From JAZLIL01 sp045617405 (GTDB lineage: Bacteria; Bacillota; Clostridia; Lachnospirales; Lachnospiraceae): 6,669 nt of DNA. The translations under genes were made by a program, and so were the position numbers. Of the stretch, positions 5,429 through 6,669 are shown in pieces. Every line of letters starts with the position of its first letter. Within the stretch, counting starts at the first letter, position 1. The notes under the pieces are model-generated. The model was given only the letters and a program-made list of their open reading frames with translations, made no database searches and was not told the origin of the DNA. The stretch lies in the NCBI GenBank assembly GCA_045617405.1, contig JAZLIL010000211.1:1-6669 (forward strand), read 5' to 3'.

Positions 5429-6669
5429 ATGATCAAACCGGGTATGTTTATCAGTGACAGATACGAGATAATCGATAAAGTCGGATCCGGCGGTATGGCG
5501 GATGTGTACAAGGCAAAGTGTCACAGGCTTAACAGATTCGTAGCAATCAAGATTCTAAAACAGGATCTTTCCAGCAATTCGAGTTTTGTAACAAAGTTCC
5601 GCGGCGAGGCGCAGAGCGTAGCAGGTCTCTCGCACCCGAACATCGTCAGTGTTTACGATGTCGGCGACGACGGAGACCTTCACTACATCGTTATGGAGCT
5701 TGTTGAGGGCATTACACTTAAGCGATTTATCGAGCGTAAGGGCAGACTTGAGATCAAGGAGGCGGTGGGCATTGCAATTCAGATCGCACAGGGTCTTGCC
5801 GCAGCACACACCAATCACATTGTTCACCGTGACATTAAGCCCCAGAACATTATTATTTCGAGGGATGGAAAGGTTAAGGTTGCTGATTTCGGAATCGCAA
5901 AGGCAGCAACGGCAGATACTGTTTCACAGAATGCCGTGGGCAGCGTTCATTACCTTTCACCCGAACAGGCAAGAGGCGGCTACAGTGATGAGAGAAGCGA
6001 CATCTACTCATTGGGTGTAACACTCTATGAGATGCTTACCGGTCAGGTTCCCTTTACCGGTGAGAACTCTGTTTCTGTTGCACTTTCCCACATTCAGAGT
6101 GAGGCAGCTCCAATCAGGTCGCTGAACCCCGATGTTCCCGTTAGCATTGACAAAATTGTTCAAAAGTGTATGTTCAAGAAGCCGGAGAGACGTTATCAGA
6201 CGGCTGCTGATGTTATCAGGGATCTGAAAAGATCGATCATCAATCCTGATGGCGAGTATGTCAATATGACATCGGTTGCGGATTTTAGCAATGCGCCTAC
6301 AATAAAGATGAATGACGAAGAGATGGATTACATCAAGCACGGTTCTGCTGTTATAAAGAGGGCAGAACCTGTCGAGCCTCCACAGGGGAGAAATCCGGGA
6401 AGGTCCGGCGGTTCAAAGGGTCTAAAGGATGGAAAGGATCGCGATTCCGAGGATGAGCTTGACCGTATGAATCCGACAACCGAGAAGATAGTTCTTGGTG
6501 TAGTGGCGATGTTGATTATTGTTCTCGCCGTTGTTCTTGTTATGCTGTTCAAGCGTTTCTTCGGAACAGGAAAGAATGAGAAGACGCAGATTCCCGACGC
6601 TCCGACACCGGAAGTGTCGCAGGTTGTTGAACCGACTCCGACAAAGACGCCGATCATTACATCTGAGCC
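5429..6669 (+). CDS. prkC: Membrane-anchored Ser/Thr protein kinase, PrkC/Stk1 type, 3' end outside window
   Basis: This is a eukaryotic-type (Hanks) kinase of the group that senses peptidoglycan-related signals through extracellular PASTA repeats and phosphorylates cell-wall, division and translation proteins. The frame is open to the window end, giving 413 residues. Kinase signs: glycine-rich loop GSGGMADVY (19-27), VAIK (38-41, Lys41), Glu60 in the C helix, HRDIKPQN (133-140, Asp135 and Asn140), DFG (153-155), activation loop with Thr161 and Thr164 as possible autophosphorylation sites, then GSVHYLSPEQARGG (171-184). The kinase lobe ends near 270. A charged, Gly- and Lys-rich juxtamembrane stretch (about 271-353) leads to one membrane helix (354-374) flanked by KRF, so the kinase faces the cytoplasm. 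The outside part starts with a Pro/Thr-rich linker (PTPEV, then EPTPTKTP, 392-408). PASTA repeats are expected after the linker but are not visible, so the PrkC assignment rests on the kinase domain, topology and phosphatase neighbour. Confidence 0.94.
   Translation, partial: MIKPGMFISDRYEIIDKVGSGGMADVYKAKCHRLNRFVAIKILKQDLSSNSSFVTKFRGEAQSVAGLSHPNIVSVYDVGDDGDLHYIVMELVEGITLKRFIERKGRLEIKEAVGIAIQIAQGLAAAHTNHIVHRDIKPQNIIISRDGKVKVADFGIAKAATADTVSQNAVGSVHYLSPEQARGGYSDERSDIYSLGVTLYEMLTGQVPFTGENSVSVALSHIQSEAAPIRSLNPDVPVSIDKIVQKCMFKKPERRYQTAADVIRDLKRSIINPDGEYVNMTSVADFSNAPTIKMNDEEMDYIKHGSAVIKRAEPVEPPQGRNPGRSGGSKGLKDGKDRDSEDELDRMNPTTEKIVLGVVAMLIIVLAVVLVMLFKRFFGTGKNEKTQIPDAPTPEVSQVVEPTPTKTPIITSE

Noticed and set aside
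5649..6020. Plus-strand open frame of 123 codons inside the kinase gene
   Set aside because: It is in a different frame from the kinase, whose catalytic motifs are unmistakable across the same bases; the alternative product is low-complexity without motifs.

Overview
This window reads as a conserved housekeeping operon of a low-to-mid G+C Firmicute. It is most likely a member of class Clostridia near the Lachnospiraceae, judging by gene order, protein style and heavy AGA/ATA/GGA codon use; this placement is an inference, since no database search was possible. All genes are on the + strand and the layout is compact.

Layout: the C-terminal third of the replication-restart helicase PriA (1-646, 5' end outside the window); peptide deformylase Def (688-1167); methionyl-tRNA formyltransferase Fmt (TTG start at 1169, ends 2140); a 158-base AT-rich gap holding a long imperfect inverted repeat (2154-2230); 16S rRNA m5C methyltransferase RsmB (start probably 2299, ends 3633); the radical-SAM rRNA/tRNA m2A methyltransferase RlmN (3636-4676); a PP2C-family Ser/Thr phosphatase (4673-5407); and a membrane-anchored PrkC/Stk1-type Ser/Thr kinase (5429 to beyond the window end). 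Most junctions are tight: 1 base between def and fmt, 2 bases between rsmB and rlmN, a 4-base ATGA overlap between rlmN and the phosphatase, and 21 bases between phosphatase and kinase.

How the genes work together: Def and Fmt are the two ends of the N-formyl-methionine cycle, in which Fmt formylates initiator Met-tRNA and Def removes the formyl group from new proteins. RsmB and RlmN methylate ribosomal RNA (and, for RlmN, tRNA). The phosphatase and kinase form an antagonistic pair for reversible Ser/Thr phosphorylation, linked in this family to cell-wall sensing and growth control. All catalytic residues checked by eye are present in the five complete proteins and in the visible parts of the two partial ones.

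The window is mostly ordinary core genome and I see no clear evidence of a new system. The one stretch the genes do not explain is the fmt-rsmB gap. It carries a 13-bp near-perfect inverted repeat around a second nested hairpin, lies where many Clostridia carry a zinc-metallopeptidase gene, and precedes a gene whose start has only a weak ribosome-binding site. No tRNA, rRNA, CRISPR, insertion sequence or convincing intrinsic terminator was found.
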